Shown: piece by piece, positions 30,744 through 38,671 of the stretch | Layout: every line of letters starts with the position of its first letter | How positions within the stretch are numbered: position 1 is the first letter of the stretch | Origin: Nocardioidaceae bacterium | Lineage (GTDB): Bacteria; Actinomycetota; Actinomycetes; Propionibacteriales; Nocardioidaceae | Assembly: GCA_025980475.1 (NCBI GenBank) | Contig: JAICXL010000013.1 | Coordinates: forward strand, 1 to 43,837 | Reading direction: 5' to 3' | Length of the DNA: 43,837 bases | Made by a program: the position numbers and the translations under genes | The notes under the pieces: model-generated | What the model was told of the DNA's origin: nothing | The model's database searches: none | What the model saw: only the letters and a program-made list of their open reading frames with translations

Positions 30744-31559
30744 TCACAGGCGGCGGTTGGCCAGCGACGGGTTGCGGTCGCGCGCCCGGGCCAGCACAGC
30801 GCGCTCCAGGACGGCGCCGACCACCTCGGGCCCGTCACCGGCCTCGACCAGCGTCTCGCCGTCGGGACCCACGACCACCGAGTGGCCGGTGTAGCGGGGA
30901 GCCGGCTGTCCCACCGCGACCAGGTAGCAGGTGTTCTCGATCGCGCGGGCCGCCGCGAGCGTCAGCCAGTCTCGTGCCTTGCCCTCGCCGGCGACCCAGG
31001 CGGCCGGCACGACCAGCACCTCGGCGCCCAGGTCGACGAGCCGACGCGCCAGCTCCGGGAAGCGCAGGTCGTAACAGGTCATCAGGCCGACCCGGAAGCC
31101 GCCGAGGTCGACGGCCACGGGGGTCGGCTCGCCCGCCCTCAGTCGGTCGGACTCCCGATAGCCGAAGGAGTCGTAGAGGTGGATCTTGCGATAGCTGGTG
31201 ATCCCCTCGGGCGTGGCAAGCACCAGGGTGTTGAACGGACGGTCGTCGGGGCCGCCGTCCCGCTCGAACATGCCGGCCAGCAACGACGTACCCGTCTGTT
31301 GCGCGAGCTCGGCGAGGCGGGAAGCGAACGCGCCCTGCAGGGTCTCGGCGTACGGCGCCAGGTCGCCGGCGGGGTCACCGAAGTCGCGGGCGAACGCCTC
31401 GGGCAGCACGATCAGGTCGTTGTCGGGGGCGAGGGCCACCAGCTCATCGAGCGCGGCCAGGTTGTCGGCGGGCTCGAGCGACGCGGCGCGCTGCACCAGC
31501 GTCACGCGCAGCGAGGCGGCCGGCGCCGTGGTCGGGTCCGGCGCGGTCGGGTCAGGCAT
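30744..31559 (-). CDS. carbon-nitrogen hydrolase (nitrilase superfamily, Nit1/2-like)
   Basis: This is a 271-residue enzyme with the catalytic triad in place: Glu54 in LPEAFARDF, Lys125 in YRKIHLYD and Cys162 in MTCYDLRFPELAR. SFGYRESDRLRAGE after the lysine is typical of the Nit/deaminated-glutathione amidase branch. It probably hydrolyses an omega-amide such as a deaminated thiol or dicarboxylic amide; the substrate is not certain. ATG 31557-31559 opens the gene. The divergent MobA-like gene starts 37 bases away. Confidence 0.86.
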   Translation of the reverse strand: MPDPTAPDPTTAPAASLRVTLVQRAASLEPADNLAALDELVALAPDNDLIVLPEAFARDFGDPAGDLAPYAETLQGAFASRLAELAQQTGTSLLAGMFERDGGPDDRPFNTLVLATPEGITSYRKIHLYDSFGYRESDRLRAGEPTPVAVDLGGFRVGLMTCYDLRFPELARRLVDLGAEVLVVPAAWVAGEGKARDWLTLAAARAIENTCYLVAVGQPAPRYTGHSVVVGPDGETLVEAGDGPEVVGAVLERAVLARARDRNPSLANRRL

Positions 31560-31595
31560 GGGCCCAGCCTGCCAGCCCTCTGGGAGACTGCGACG

Positions 31596-32237
31596 GTGAC
31601 CTCCGTCCCGGGTCCCGTCGGTGGGATCGTGCTGACCGGGGGCACCGCCGTCCGGCTGGACGGGGCGGACAAGTCAGCCGTCGAGGTCGGCGGCCGCAGC
31701 CTCCTCGAGCGGGCGCTCGACGCCCTGGCGGGGATGGCCACGGTGGTGGTCGGGCCGGAGGTGCCCACGTCGCGGCCGGTCACCTTCCGGCGCGAGGAGC
31801 CCCCGGGCGGCGGCCCCGCTGCCGGCGTGCTGGCCGGTCTCACCGGTTTCGGGCCGCGGCCCGCACTGGTCGTCGTGCTGGCGGTCGACATGCCCCTGGT
31901 GACCGCCGGAACCGTCGGCCGGCTGCTGGCAGCGGTGAGGGACAGGCGCGCCTGTGACGGCGCGGTGCTCGTCGACTCCGCCGGCAGGCAGCAGCACCTG
32001 TGTGCGGTGTACGCCGTCAGCACGCTCGAGCGCCGGAGCGCCGCAGTGGACCGGCACGGCCTGGCGATGCGCCGCCTGGTCGACGGCCTGGACCTCGTGG
32101 CGGTGCCGGCGACCGGGCTCGAGGCGCAGGACGTCGACACGTGGGCCGACCTGGCCAGGCTCCGCCATGACGTCGGCCCGGATCAGGACCGCCGAGGCTT
32201 GCACGGGGGCCGTGCGGGGCCAAGACTGGATCCGTGA
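31596..32237 (+). CDS. MobA-like NTP transferase (molybdenum cofactor guanylyltransferase family)
   Basis: This 213-residue protein starts at GTG 31596. GIVLTGGTAVRLDGADKSAV contains the LxGGxxxRxxGxDK nucleotide-binding signature (residues 13-26). VVVLAVDMPLVTAGTVGRLL carries the acidic metal site. MobA attaches GMP to molybdopterin; related enzymes transfer CMP or other NMPs. The next gene (DUF6457) overlaps by GTGA and is typically linked to mobA in actinobacteria, which supports this reading. Confidence 0.85.
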   Translation: MTSVPGPVGGIVLTGGTAVRLDGADKSAVEVGGRSLLERALDALAGMATVVVGPEVPTSRPVTFRREEPPGGGPAAGVLAGLTGFGPRPALVVVLAVDMPLVTAGTVGRLLAAVRDRRACDGAVLVDSAGRQQHLCAVYAVSTLERRSAAVDRHGLAMRRLVDGLDLVAVPATGLEAQDVDTWADLARLRHDVGPDQDRRGLHGGRAGPRLDP

Positions 32238-32539
32238 ACATCCACGACTGGATTGACGAGCTGTGCGACGCCCTCGACATCGAGATCGACGTCGACGAGT
32301 CGCTGGTCCTGGACGTCGCCCGGGAGGCCGCGCACAACGTGGAGCGGCCAGCAGCGCCCGTCTCGACCTTCCTCCTCGGGTATGCCGCCGCGCAGTCGGA
32401 CGCGGACCCCGACGAGGTCGAGCGCCTCGCCGCGGCGGCGATGCTCCTGGCGCAGCGCTGGGAGAAGTCGGCCGACCAGCTGGCCCATGAGGACGACGAC
32501 CCGGAGGTCGAGGAGGAGCTGACCGAGGCCGGCACCTGA
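32234..32539 (+). CDS. DUF6457 protein, mobA-linked
   Basis: This 101-residue protein starts at GTG 32234, sharing the GTGA with the mobA-like stop. MNIHDWIDELCDALDIEIDV, ESLVLDVAREAAHNVERPAA and PVSTFLLGYAAAQ are the conserved DUF6457 blocks. The C terminus is very acidic (HEDDDPEVEEELTE). Members are often annotated as molybdopterin-guanine dinucleotide biosynthesis accessory proteins on context only. The exact role is unknown. Confidence 0.84.
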   Translation: MNIHDWIDELCDALDIEIDVDESLVLDVAREAAHNVERPAAPVSTFLLGYAAAQSDADPDEVERLAAAAMLLAQRWEKSADQLAHEDDDPEVEEELTEAGT

Positions 32540-32578
32540 GTCGAGGCCGGCGACCCGGGGGTTCGTAGGGTGGGCGAC

Positions 32579-33553
32579 ATGCGTGCCGTCGTCGCTCCTG
32601 ATCCCGGAGGGCCGGAGGCCCTCGTCGTCCGCGACCTTCCCGAGCCGACCCCCGGTCCGGGCGAGGTGCTGCTCGAGGTGGTCGCGAGCGCGGTCAACCG
32701 CGCCGACGTGATGCAACGAAAGGGCTTCTACCCGCCCCCGCCCGGCGCCTCCGACGTGCTCGGCCTGGAGTGCTCTGGCCGCGTGGCCGCGCTCGGCGAG
32801 GGCGTCACCGGCTTCGCGGTCGGCGACGACGTCTGCGCCCTGCTCGCCGGAGGTGGGTACGCCGAGCAGGTGGTCGTCCCGGCCGCGCAGGTGATGCCGG
32901 TGCCCGAGGGAATCGACCTGGCGGACGCCGCCAGCCTCCCGGAGGTCGCGTGCACGGTCTGGTCCAACGCCTTCATGGTCGCCGGCCTGCACGCGGACGA
33001 GCGGTTCCTCGTGCACGGGGGCTCGGGGGGCATCGGCACGTTCGCGATCCAGCTCGGCCACGCCCTGGGGGCGGAGGTGTTCGCGACCGCCGGTTCCGCG
33101 GAGAAGCTCGAGCTGTGCCGCGAGCTCGGCGCGGCCCGGGCGATCAACTACCGCGACGAGGACTTCGTGGCGGTGCTGAAGGAGGCCGGCGGGGCCGACG
33201 TGATCCTCGACAACATCGGCGCGAAGTACCTCCAGCGCAACGTCGACGCGCTGGCCACCGAGGGCCGCGTGGTGATCATCGGCATGCAGGGCGGGACCAG
33301 GGGTGAGCTCGACATCAGCGCCCTGCTGCGCAAGCGGGGCGCGGTGATCGCGACCTCGTTGCGGGCCCGGCCGGTCGAGGGCAAGGCGGCGATCTGTGCG
33401 GCGGTGGTCGAGCATGTCTGGCCGCTGGTGGCGGCCGGCCGGGTGCGCAGCGTCGTACGCCGTCGTTTCCCGCTCGAGGAGGTCGCCGACGCGCACCGGC
33501 TGATGGACTCGGGCGACAGCATCGGCAAGATCCTGCTCACCACCGGACGGTAG
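32579..33553 (+). CDS. NAD(P)H-quinone oxidoreductase (zinc-independent MDR family)
   Basis: This is a 324-residue protein. EVLLEVVASAVNRADVMQRK at the N terminus, GLECSGRVAALGEGV, and LVHGGSGGIGTFAIQLGHAL (NADPH loop) identify the QOR/PIG3 branch; the catalytic zinc cysteine of alcohol dehydrogenases is absent. It reduces quinones or enones, probably against electrophile stress. ATG 32579-32581 is preferred over GTG 32570. The proteasome activator gene follows 10 bases after the stop, so the two may be cotranscribed. Confidence 0.9.
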   Translation: MRAVVAPDPGGPEALVVRDLPEPTPGPGEVLLEVVASAVNRADVMQRKGFYPPPPGASDVLGLECSGRVAALGEGVTGFAVGDDVCALLAGGGYAEQVVVPAAQVMPVPEGIDLADAASLPEVACTVWSNAFMVAGLHADERFLVHGGSGGIGTFAIQLGHALGAEVFATAGSAEKLELCRELGAARAINYRDEDFVAVLKEAGGADVILDNIGAKYLQRNVDALATEGRVVIIGMQGGTRGELDISALLRKRGAVIATSLRARPVEGKAAICAAVVEHVWPLVAAGRVRSVVRRRFPLEEVADAHRLMDSGDSIGKILLTTGR

Positions 33554-33563
33554 GTTGGCACCC

Positions 33564-34136
33564 ATGACTTCGCAGCAGCCCGAGAACCCGGATGACGAGC
33601 CCCGCATCGTCGTCGTCGGCCCCGATGGCATGGCCACCCAGGCGATGGGCCAGGCGGAGGAGGGCGATGAGGCGGAGCGCAGCGTGACCGACCTGGTCGA
33701 GGAGCCCGCCAAGGTGATGCGGATCGGCAGCATGATCCGCCAGCTCCTCGACGAGGTGAAGTCCGCACCGCTCGACGAGCCGGGGCGGCAGCGGCTGGCC
33801 GGCATCCTGCACACCTCGATCAAGGAGCTCAAGGACGGCCTGGCGCCCGAGTTGGACGAGGAGCTCGACCGGCTGGTCACGCCGTTCGATGAGCAGACGC
33901 CCACGGAGTCCGAGCTGCGGATCGCGCAGGCCCAGCTGGTCGGCTGGCTCGAAGGGCTCTTCCACGGCATCCAGACCGCGATCTATGCCCAGCAGATGGC
34001 CGCCCGCGCCCAGCTCGAGCAGATGCGGCGGGCCCTGCCGCCCGGGGTGATGCCGGGCCAGCCCGGCCAGCCGGGTCAGCCGGGCGAGGACGGCGAGCAG
34101 GGGCTGGGCAACCCTCGCGGGGGCATGTACCTCTGA
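33564..34136 (+). CDS. bpa: bacterial proteasome activator Bpa (PafE, DUF2587)
   Basis: This is a 190-residue protein. The DUF2587 core has EEPAKVMRIGSMIRQLLDEV and AQAQLVGWLEGLFHGIQTAI. The tail after a Gly/Pro/Gln repeat (GQPGQPGQPGEDG) ends in GMYL, an HbYX-type C-terminal anchor like the GQYL of the mycobacterial protein. Bpa forms a ring that opens the 20S proteasome gate without ATP. ATG 33564 follows TAGGTTGG. Other proteasome genes are not in the window. Confidence 0.9.
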   Translation: MTSQQPENPDDEPRIVVVGPDGMATQAMGQAEEGDEAERSVTDLVEEPAKVMRIGSMIRQLLDEVKSAPLDEPGRQRLAGILHTSIKELKDGLAPELDEELDRLVTPFDEQTPTESELRIAQAQLVGWLEGLFHGIQTAIYAQQMAARAQLEQMRRALPPGVMPGQPGQPGQPGEDGEQGLGNPRGGMYL

Positions 34137-34143
34137 CCGGTCG

Positions 34144-34938
34144 CTAGAGGGCCAGGTCGAAGAGCTCCTCGAGCACGCGCGCGACCCCGTCGTCGTCGTT
34201 GCCCGGCGCGAGCCGACCGGCTGCGCTGCGGACGGTCGGGTGGGCGTCGGCCATCGCATAGGACGCGCCCGCCCAGAGCAGCATCGGAATGTCGTTGGGC
34301 ATGTCGCCGAAGGCCACCACGTCCTCGGCGGAGAGTCCGCGATCGGCACAGACCAGCTCGAGCGTGGACGCCTTGGTCACGCCCGCCGCGCTCATCTCCA
34401 GCAGTGCGGACCTCGAGGACCAGGTGATGGTGACCTGGTGCCCGATGGCCTCCTCGGCGCGGTCCCAGAACTCCTGCGCCGCCAGCTCCTCGTGGCGGGC
34501 GAGGAGCTTCACCGCCGGACCGTCGAAGATCTCCTCGAGAGTGCCCCGGCGGCTGGCCGCCGGCACGGGGTGGCGCTCCATGAACGCATCCTCGAGGGCG
34601 ATCCCGGCCAGTGTCTCGACGGCGAAGGTGGATCCGGGGACGGCCTCCAGCAGCAGCCGGCAGGCCTCCAGGCCGACGTCGGGGGCGATCGGCCGGACCA
34701 GCTGTGGCCCGGCCGCGGACACGTCCCAGACGACTGCGCCGTTGGAGACGATCGCCAACCCGTGGCCGCCGACGAGCTCGAAGACCTCCTCTGCCCAGCG
34801 CAGCGGGCGGCCGGTCACGAAGACGACCTCGACGCCCTGCTCCTGGACGGCCGCCAGGACCGCACGGGTGCGCCCGCTGATCGTGCCGTCCGAGCGCACC
34901 AGCGTGCCGTCGAGGTCGGTGGCGACCAGCCTGATCAC
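34144..34938 (-). CDS. Cof-type HAD family hydrolase
   Basis: This is a 264-residue protein. Motif I is DLDGTL at residues 8-13 (nucleophile Asp), TGRP is motif II, VTKASTLELV holds the motif III lysine, and GDMPNDIPML is motif IV. A Cof-type (IIB) cap domain lies between. Members dephosphorylate small sugar phosphates, nucleotides or cofactors. GTG 34936-34938 overlaps the TGA of the GNAT gene (GTGA). It is last in the serS operon and converges on bpa with seven bases between the stops. Confidence 0.88.
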   Translation of the reverse strand: MIRLVATDLDGTLVRSDGTISGRTRAVLAAVQEQGVEVVFVTGRPLRWAEEVFELVGGHGLAIVSNGAVVWDVSAAGPQLVRPIAPDVGLEACRLLLEAVPGSTFAVETLAGIALEDAFMERHPVPAASRRGTLEEIFDGPAVKLLARHEELAAQEFWDRAEEAIGHQVTITWSSRSALLEMSAAGVTKASTLELVCADRGLSAEDVVAFGDMPNDIPMLLWAGASYAMADAHPTVRSAAGRLAPGNDDDGVARVLEELFDLAL

Positions 34939-35444
34939 GTCTGCGGCGCAGGCACGGGCCGCGCCATCACCAGCTCGCCGTCGTCGGTGGACCCGCGCAG
35001 CTCGGTGAAGCCGCACTTGGCGAGCACCCGGATGCTCGACCTGTTCTCCGGGAGCACGCTGGCGCGGACCCGGACACCGAGCAGGTCGGTCTGCCCCAGC
35101 AGCGCCCTGAGCGCCTCGGTGGCGGCGCCGTGGCCGCGCGCGCTCTCGACCAGGCCGTAGCCGACCTCGGTCTCCGGCACACCGTCGGCCGCGGGCTTGG
35201 GCGGCCCGTAGAACCCGATCGAGCCGACGGCCAGCCCGTCGAAGGAGCGGGTGACGTGCCGCGGACCCCAGGACGGGTCGGAGGCCCCGGCGCGCACCAT
35301 CGAGACGGCGTCGAGGTCGTCGTCGCGGGGATAGGCCGGGTCCCAGCCCGGTCGCCGTCGCCCGGCGAGCATGTCGGCCGCCTCGTCGGCGGTGATCAGC
35401 TGCAGCCGCAACCGCGGCGAGGTGACGGCCGCGGGCAGGCTCAC
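34935..35444 (-). CDS. GNAT family N-acetyltransferase (RimJ-like)
   Basis: This is a 169-residue protein. VTSPRLRLQLITADEAADML at the start, then VGSIGFYGPPKPAADG and GYGLVESARGHGAATEALRA (acetyl-CoA loop) and ASVLPENRSSIRVLAKCGF, are the RimJ/GNAT blocks. It probably acetylates a protein N-terminus or a small amine; the substrate is unknown. GTG 35442-35444 overlaps the upstream HAD gene stop. It lies between two HAD phosphatase genes. Confidence 0.85.
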   Translation of the reverse strand: MSLPAAVTSPRLRLQLITADEAADMLAGRRRPGWDPAYPRDDDLDAVSMVRAGASDPSWGPRHVTRSFDGLAVGSIGFYGPPKPAADGVPETEVGYGLVESARGHGAATEALRALLGQTDLLGVRVRASVLPENRSSIRVLAKCGFTELRGSTDDGELVMARPVPAPQT

Positions 35445-36283
35445 CCGAACCACCTCCGCAGCTCCTCGGCGGCGCCGTCCTGGTCGACCGGGGCGGCCAC
35501 GTCGTCGGCGGCCTCCTTGACACTCTCGGGCGCCTGCCCCATCGCGACGCCACGGCCCGCCCAGCGCAGCAGCTCGATGTCGTTGCGCCCGTCGCCGATC
35601 GCGAGCACCCGGGCGGCGTCGACGCCGAGCTTGTCGCACACCAGCTGCAGGCCACTGGCCTTGGTGACGCCGTCGGGCGCGAGGTCCAGCCAGGCCGTCC
35701 AGCCGATGAAGTAGTTGGTGCCCTGCAGGCCCAGCTTCCTGGCCAGGTGCTGGAAGTCCTCCGAGGTGGAGTCGGGATCGCGGATGATCACCCGGCTGAC
35801 CGGGTCGGCGATCATGTGCTCGATGTCGGCGAGGATCATCTCGCCGTCGAGCTCACCGGGCGGGAACTCCCGGTTGACCCGGTAGCCGATGCCGTGCTCC
35901 TCCACCGCCACCGCGGCGCCGGGCACCTCCGCCAGGATGGCCCGGACCGCGTCGGAGGCGTCGAAGGTGACCTCGTGGACCACCTCGATCGGGGCGTGCC
36001 GGAAGACCACCGAACCGTTGGAGGCGACCACCCACAGCCGGTCACCGTCGCGCTCCGCCACGGCCTGGGTGAGCCGCAGCCGGTCCGCCAGCCCGGCCAT
36101 GCTCAGCGGCGCGCGCCCGGAGGCGAGCACGACGTGGACCCCGGCGCCCACCACGGCGTGCACGGCGTCGCGCACCGGCTCGGTGACCTGCTCGGCGCTG
36201 AAACCCAGGTCGTGGTCGGGCACCAGCAGGGTGCCGTCGATGTCGAGCGCGACGAGCTCGGGTCGCCAGCCGTTGCGGACCAC
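35441..36283 (-). CDS. Cof-type HAD family hydrolase (second copy)
   Basis: This is a 280-residue protein. LDIDGTLLVPDHDLGFSAEQ carries motif I, ASGRAP is motif II, DGVTKASGLQLVCDKLGVDA holds the motif III lysine and IGDGRNDIELLRWAGRGVAM is motif IV. It resembles the HAD protein at 34144, so the pair looks like an old duplication flanking the GNAT gene. GTG 36281-36283 abuts the serS TGA with no gap. The substrate is probably a sugar phosphate, unproven. Confidence 0.88.
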   Translation of the reverse strand: MVRNGWRPELVALDIDGTLLVPDHDLGFSAEQVTEPVRDAVHAVVGAGVHVVLASGRAPLSMAGLADRLRLTQAVAERDGDRLWVVASNGSVVFRHAPIEVVHEVTFDASDAVRAILAEVPGAAVAVEEHGIGYRVNREFPPGELDGEMILADIEHMIADPVSRVIIRDPDSTSEDFQHLARKLGLQGTNYFIGWTAWLDLAPDGVTKASGLQLVCDKLGVDAARVLAIGDGRNDIELLRWAGRGVAMGQAPESVKEAADDVAAPVDQDGAAEELRRWFG

Positions 36284-37561
36284 TCAGCGACCCACCGGTT
36301 CGAGGATCTCGCGGCCCTGCAGGTAGGGCTGCAGCGCCGCGGGCACCCGCACCGACCCGTCGACCTGCTGGTGGGTCTCCAGGATCGCGACGATCGTGCG
36401 GGTCATCGCGCACAGGGTCCCGTTGAGGGTCGCGACATGGTGCGTCCCCGAGGCGGTGCGGGCCCGGATGTCGAGCCGTCTGGCCTGGAAGTCGGTGCAG
36501 TTGGAGGTGCTGGTCAGCTCGCGGTAGCGGCCCTGCGTGGGGATCCACGCCTCGCAGTCGAACTTCCGCTGGGCGGAGAGCCCGAGGTCGCCGGCAGCCA
36601 CGTCGATGACGCGGTAGGCGAGCTCCAGCTTGTCGAGGAATGCCCGCTCCTGCTCGAGCAGGCGCTGGTGCTCGGCGTAGGACTGGTCCAGGGTGGTGAA
36701 GACGAACATCTCCACCTTGTCGAACCAGTGCACCCGGATGATGCCGCGGGTGTCCTTGCCGTGGGAGCCGGCCTCCCTGCGGAAGCACGGGCTGAATGCC
36801 GCGTAGCGCAACGGGAGTGACTCGGCACCGAGGATCTCGTCCGAGTGGTAGGCCGCCAGCGGCACCTCGCTGGTGCCGACCAGGTAGGTGTCCTGGCCCT
36901 CGATCCGGTAGACGTCGTCGGCGGCCTGGCCGAGGAAGCCGGTGCCCTCCATCGCGCGCGGCTTGACCAGCGCCGGCGGGATCACGGTGGTCATGCCGGC
37001 GGAGCGGGCCTGGTCCATCGCCATCGTGACCAGCGCGAGCTCGAGGTCGGCACCGGCACCGGTGAGGTAGTAGAACCGGGAGCCGCTGACCTTGGCCCCC
37101 CGCTCGACGTCGATCGCGCCGAGGATGCGGCCGAGCTCGACGTGGTCGCGCGGCTGGAACCCCTCGGCCGCGAAGTCACGCGGCGTGCCGACCTCCTCGA
37201 CCACGGTGTAGTCGTCCTCGCCACCCGCAGGCGCCTCGTCGGCGGCGGGGTTGGGGATGGCGAACATGGCGTCACGCCACTCCTGCTCAGCGCCGGCCTG
37301 GGTGGCCTCGGCCCCCTTGACGTCGGTGGCGAGCGACTTCGTCCTGGCGAGCAGCGCCTGCTTCTCCTCGCCCAGGGCCTGCGGGATCAGCTTGCCGAGG
37401 TTCTTCTGCTCGGCGCGCAGCCGCTCGAATTCCGTGATCGCGGCCCGCCGGGCCTCGTCGGCCGCGAGCGCGCGGTCGACCGCGTCCGTGGACAGGCCGC
37501 GCTTGGCCTGGGCGGCGCGCAGCCTCTCGGGGTGGTCGCGGAGCAGTCGTGGATCGATCAC
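36284..37561 (-). CDS. serS: seryl-tRNA synthetase
   Basis: This is a 425-residue class II synthetase of normal length. The N-terminal coiled-coil arm binds tRNA (residues about 30-100, [20 protein letters not shown]). Motif 2 is [20 protein letters not shown] then WFDKVEMF; motif 3 is [20 protein letters not shown] 37559-37561 starts the gene. It charges the two serine tRNAs seen at 28733 and 30278 among others. It heads a coupled operon with two HAD enzymes and a GNAT acetyltransferase. Confidence 0.96.
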   Translation of the reverse strand: MIDPRLLRDHPERLRAAQAKRGLSTDAVDRALAADEARRAAITEFERLRAEQKNLGKLIPQALGEEKQALLARTKSLATDVKGAEATQAGAEQEWRDAMFAIPNPAADEAPAGGEDDYTVVEEVGTPRDFAAEGFQPRDHVELGRILGAIDVERGAKVSGSRFYYLTGAGADLELALVTMAMDQARSAGMTTVIPPALVKPRAMEGTGFLGQAADDVYRIEGQDTYLVGTSEVPLAAYHSDEILGAESLPLRYAAFSPCFRREAGSHGKDTRGIIRVHWFDKVEMFVFTTLDQSYAEHQRLLEQERAFLDKLELAYRVIDVAAGDLGLSAQRKFDCEAWIPTQGRYRELTSTSNCTDFQARRLDIRARTASGTHHVATLNGTLCAMTRTIVAILETHQQVDGSVRVPAALQPYLQGREILEPVGR

Positions 37562-37617
37562 AGGGCCGAGGATATCGGCCGGCGACGACCGGCCTCACCC
37601 GCCGGCGACCGCGCCGG

Positions 37618-38469
37618 TCACACCTGCTCGCGCAGGTCGTCGGGCAGGCCGCGACGGATGTCCCGGATGATTCGGGTGATCAGACGCGAGACCTGCATCT
37701 GGCTCACCCCGATGTCGTCGGCGATCTCCTGCTGGGTGCAACCGTCGAAGTAGCGCAGCCGCAGGATCCGCCGGTCGCGCTCGCTGAGCCGGCGAACGAC
37801 GGGGGCCAGCAGCACCCGGGCCTCGACGGCGTCGCGCTCCACGTCGTCACAGCCACCGTCGAGCAGGTCACCGAGCCCGGTGACGGAGTCCTCACCGACC
37901 GGGCGGTCCAGGGATGTGGGCTGGAAGCAGCCGTCGGCGCTCAACGCCTCCCGGACGACCTGGACGTCCTCCCCCACGACCTCGGCCAGCTCGGCCAGGG
38001 TCGGCGTCCGACCGAGGCGCTGGGTGAGTTCGGCACGCTCCACGATCGCCCGGGTCTGCACCTCCTGGATCCGCCGCGGCGGACGGACCGTCCAGCCGTG
38101 GTCGCGGAAGTGCTTCTTCAGCTCGCCCCGGATCGTCGGGACGGCGTAGGAGAGGAAGTCCGCCCGGGTGTCGGGGTCGTAGTTGCGGGCCGCGCGGGTG
38201 AGCGCGAGGTAGCCGACCTGCTCGAGGTCGTCGCGCGGGATCCCCTTGCCGGCATGACGCGCTGCCAGGGTGCGGGCCACGCACATGTTGAGCACCACCA
38301 CCCCCTCGAGCAGGCGCTCCCGCTCGTCGGGGTCGGTGGCGGCCCCGGCCCGGTCGAGCAACTCCTGGGTCTGCTCCTGGCGTTCGGCGGCAGACAGGGG
38401 ACCGAGGCCGGACGTTTCTGCGTCGAGGATCGAGAAGACGGCCTTCTCCCCGGGGTTCATCGCGTGCAC
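37618..38469 (-). CDS. SigB/SigF-type RNA polymerase sigma factor
   Basis: This is a 283-residue group 3 sigma factor. Region 2 has LVVLNMCVARTLAARHAGKG then IPRDDLEQVGYLALTRAARN (about residues 58-95). Region 3 has GRTPTLAELAEVVGED, and region 4 has LSERDRRILRLRYFDGCTQQ then EIADDIGVSQMQVSRLI. The layout fits stress/sporulation SigB/SigF factors controlled by partner switching. GTG 38467-38469 is chosen because GGAG lies five bases upstream; ATG 38458-38460 is an alternative. Two STAS proteins and a SpoIIE phosphatase in this window are possible regulators. Confidence 0.88.
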   Translation of the reverse strand: MHAMNPGEKAVFSILDAETSGLGPLSAAERQEQTQELLDRAGAATDPDERERLLEGVVVLNMCVARTLAARHAGKGIPRDDLEQVGYLALTRAARNYDPDTRADFLSYAVPTIRGELKKHFRDHGWTVRPPRRIQEVQTRAIVERAELTQRLGRTPTLAELAEVVGEDVQVVREALSADGCFQPTSLDRPVGEDSVTGLGDLLDGGCDDVERDAVEARVLLAPVVRRLSERDRRILRLRYFDGCTQQEIADDIGVSQMQVSRLITRIIRDIRRGLPDDLREQV

Positions 38470-38671
38470 AGTAACTCCAGAATGCTGGTGTTCTGCTTGC
38501 CGGCGGCTTCAGCAAGGTTTTCCCCGGCCCCGCACCTGGCCGATACCGGGAAGGCGTTGTCTTCCCTCGTCATGGTGGTATCCACCGCGACCCGAAAGCA
38601 TGCCGATACCCCGGTCGGACCGGACTGCATCCCGATGGCCCGGATCCCGCCCGGCCCGGCATACTGCCCGC

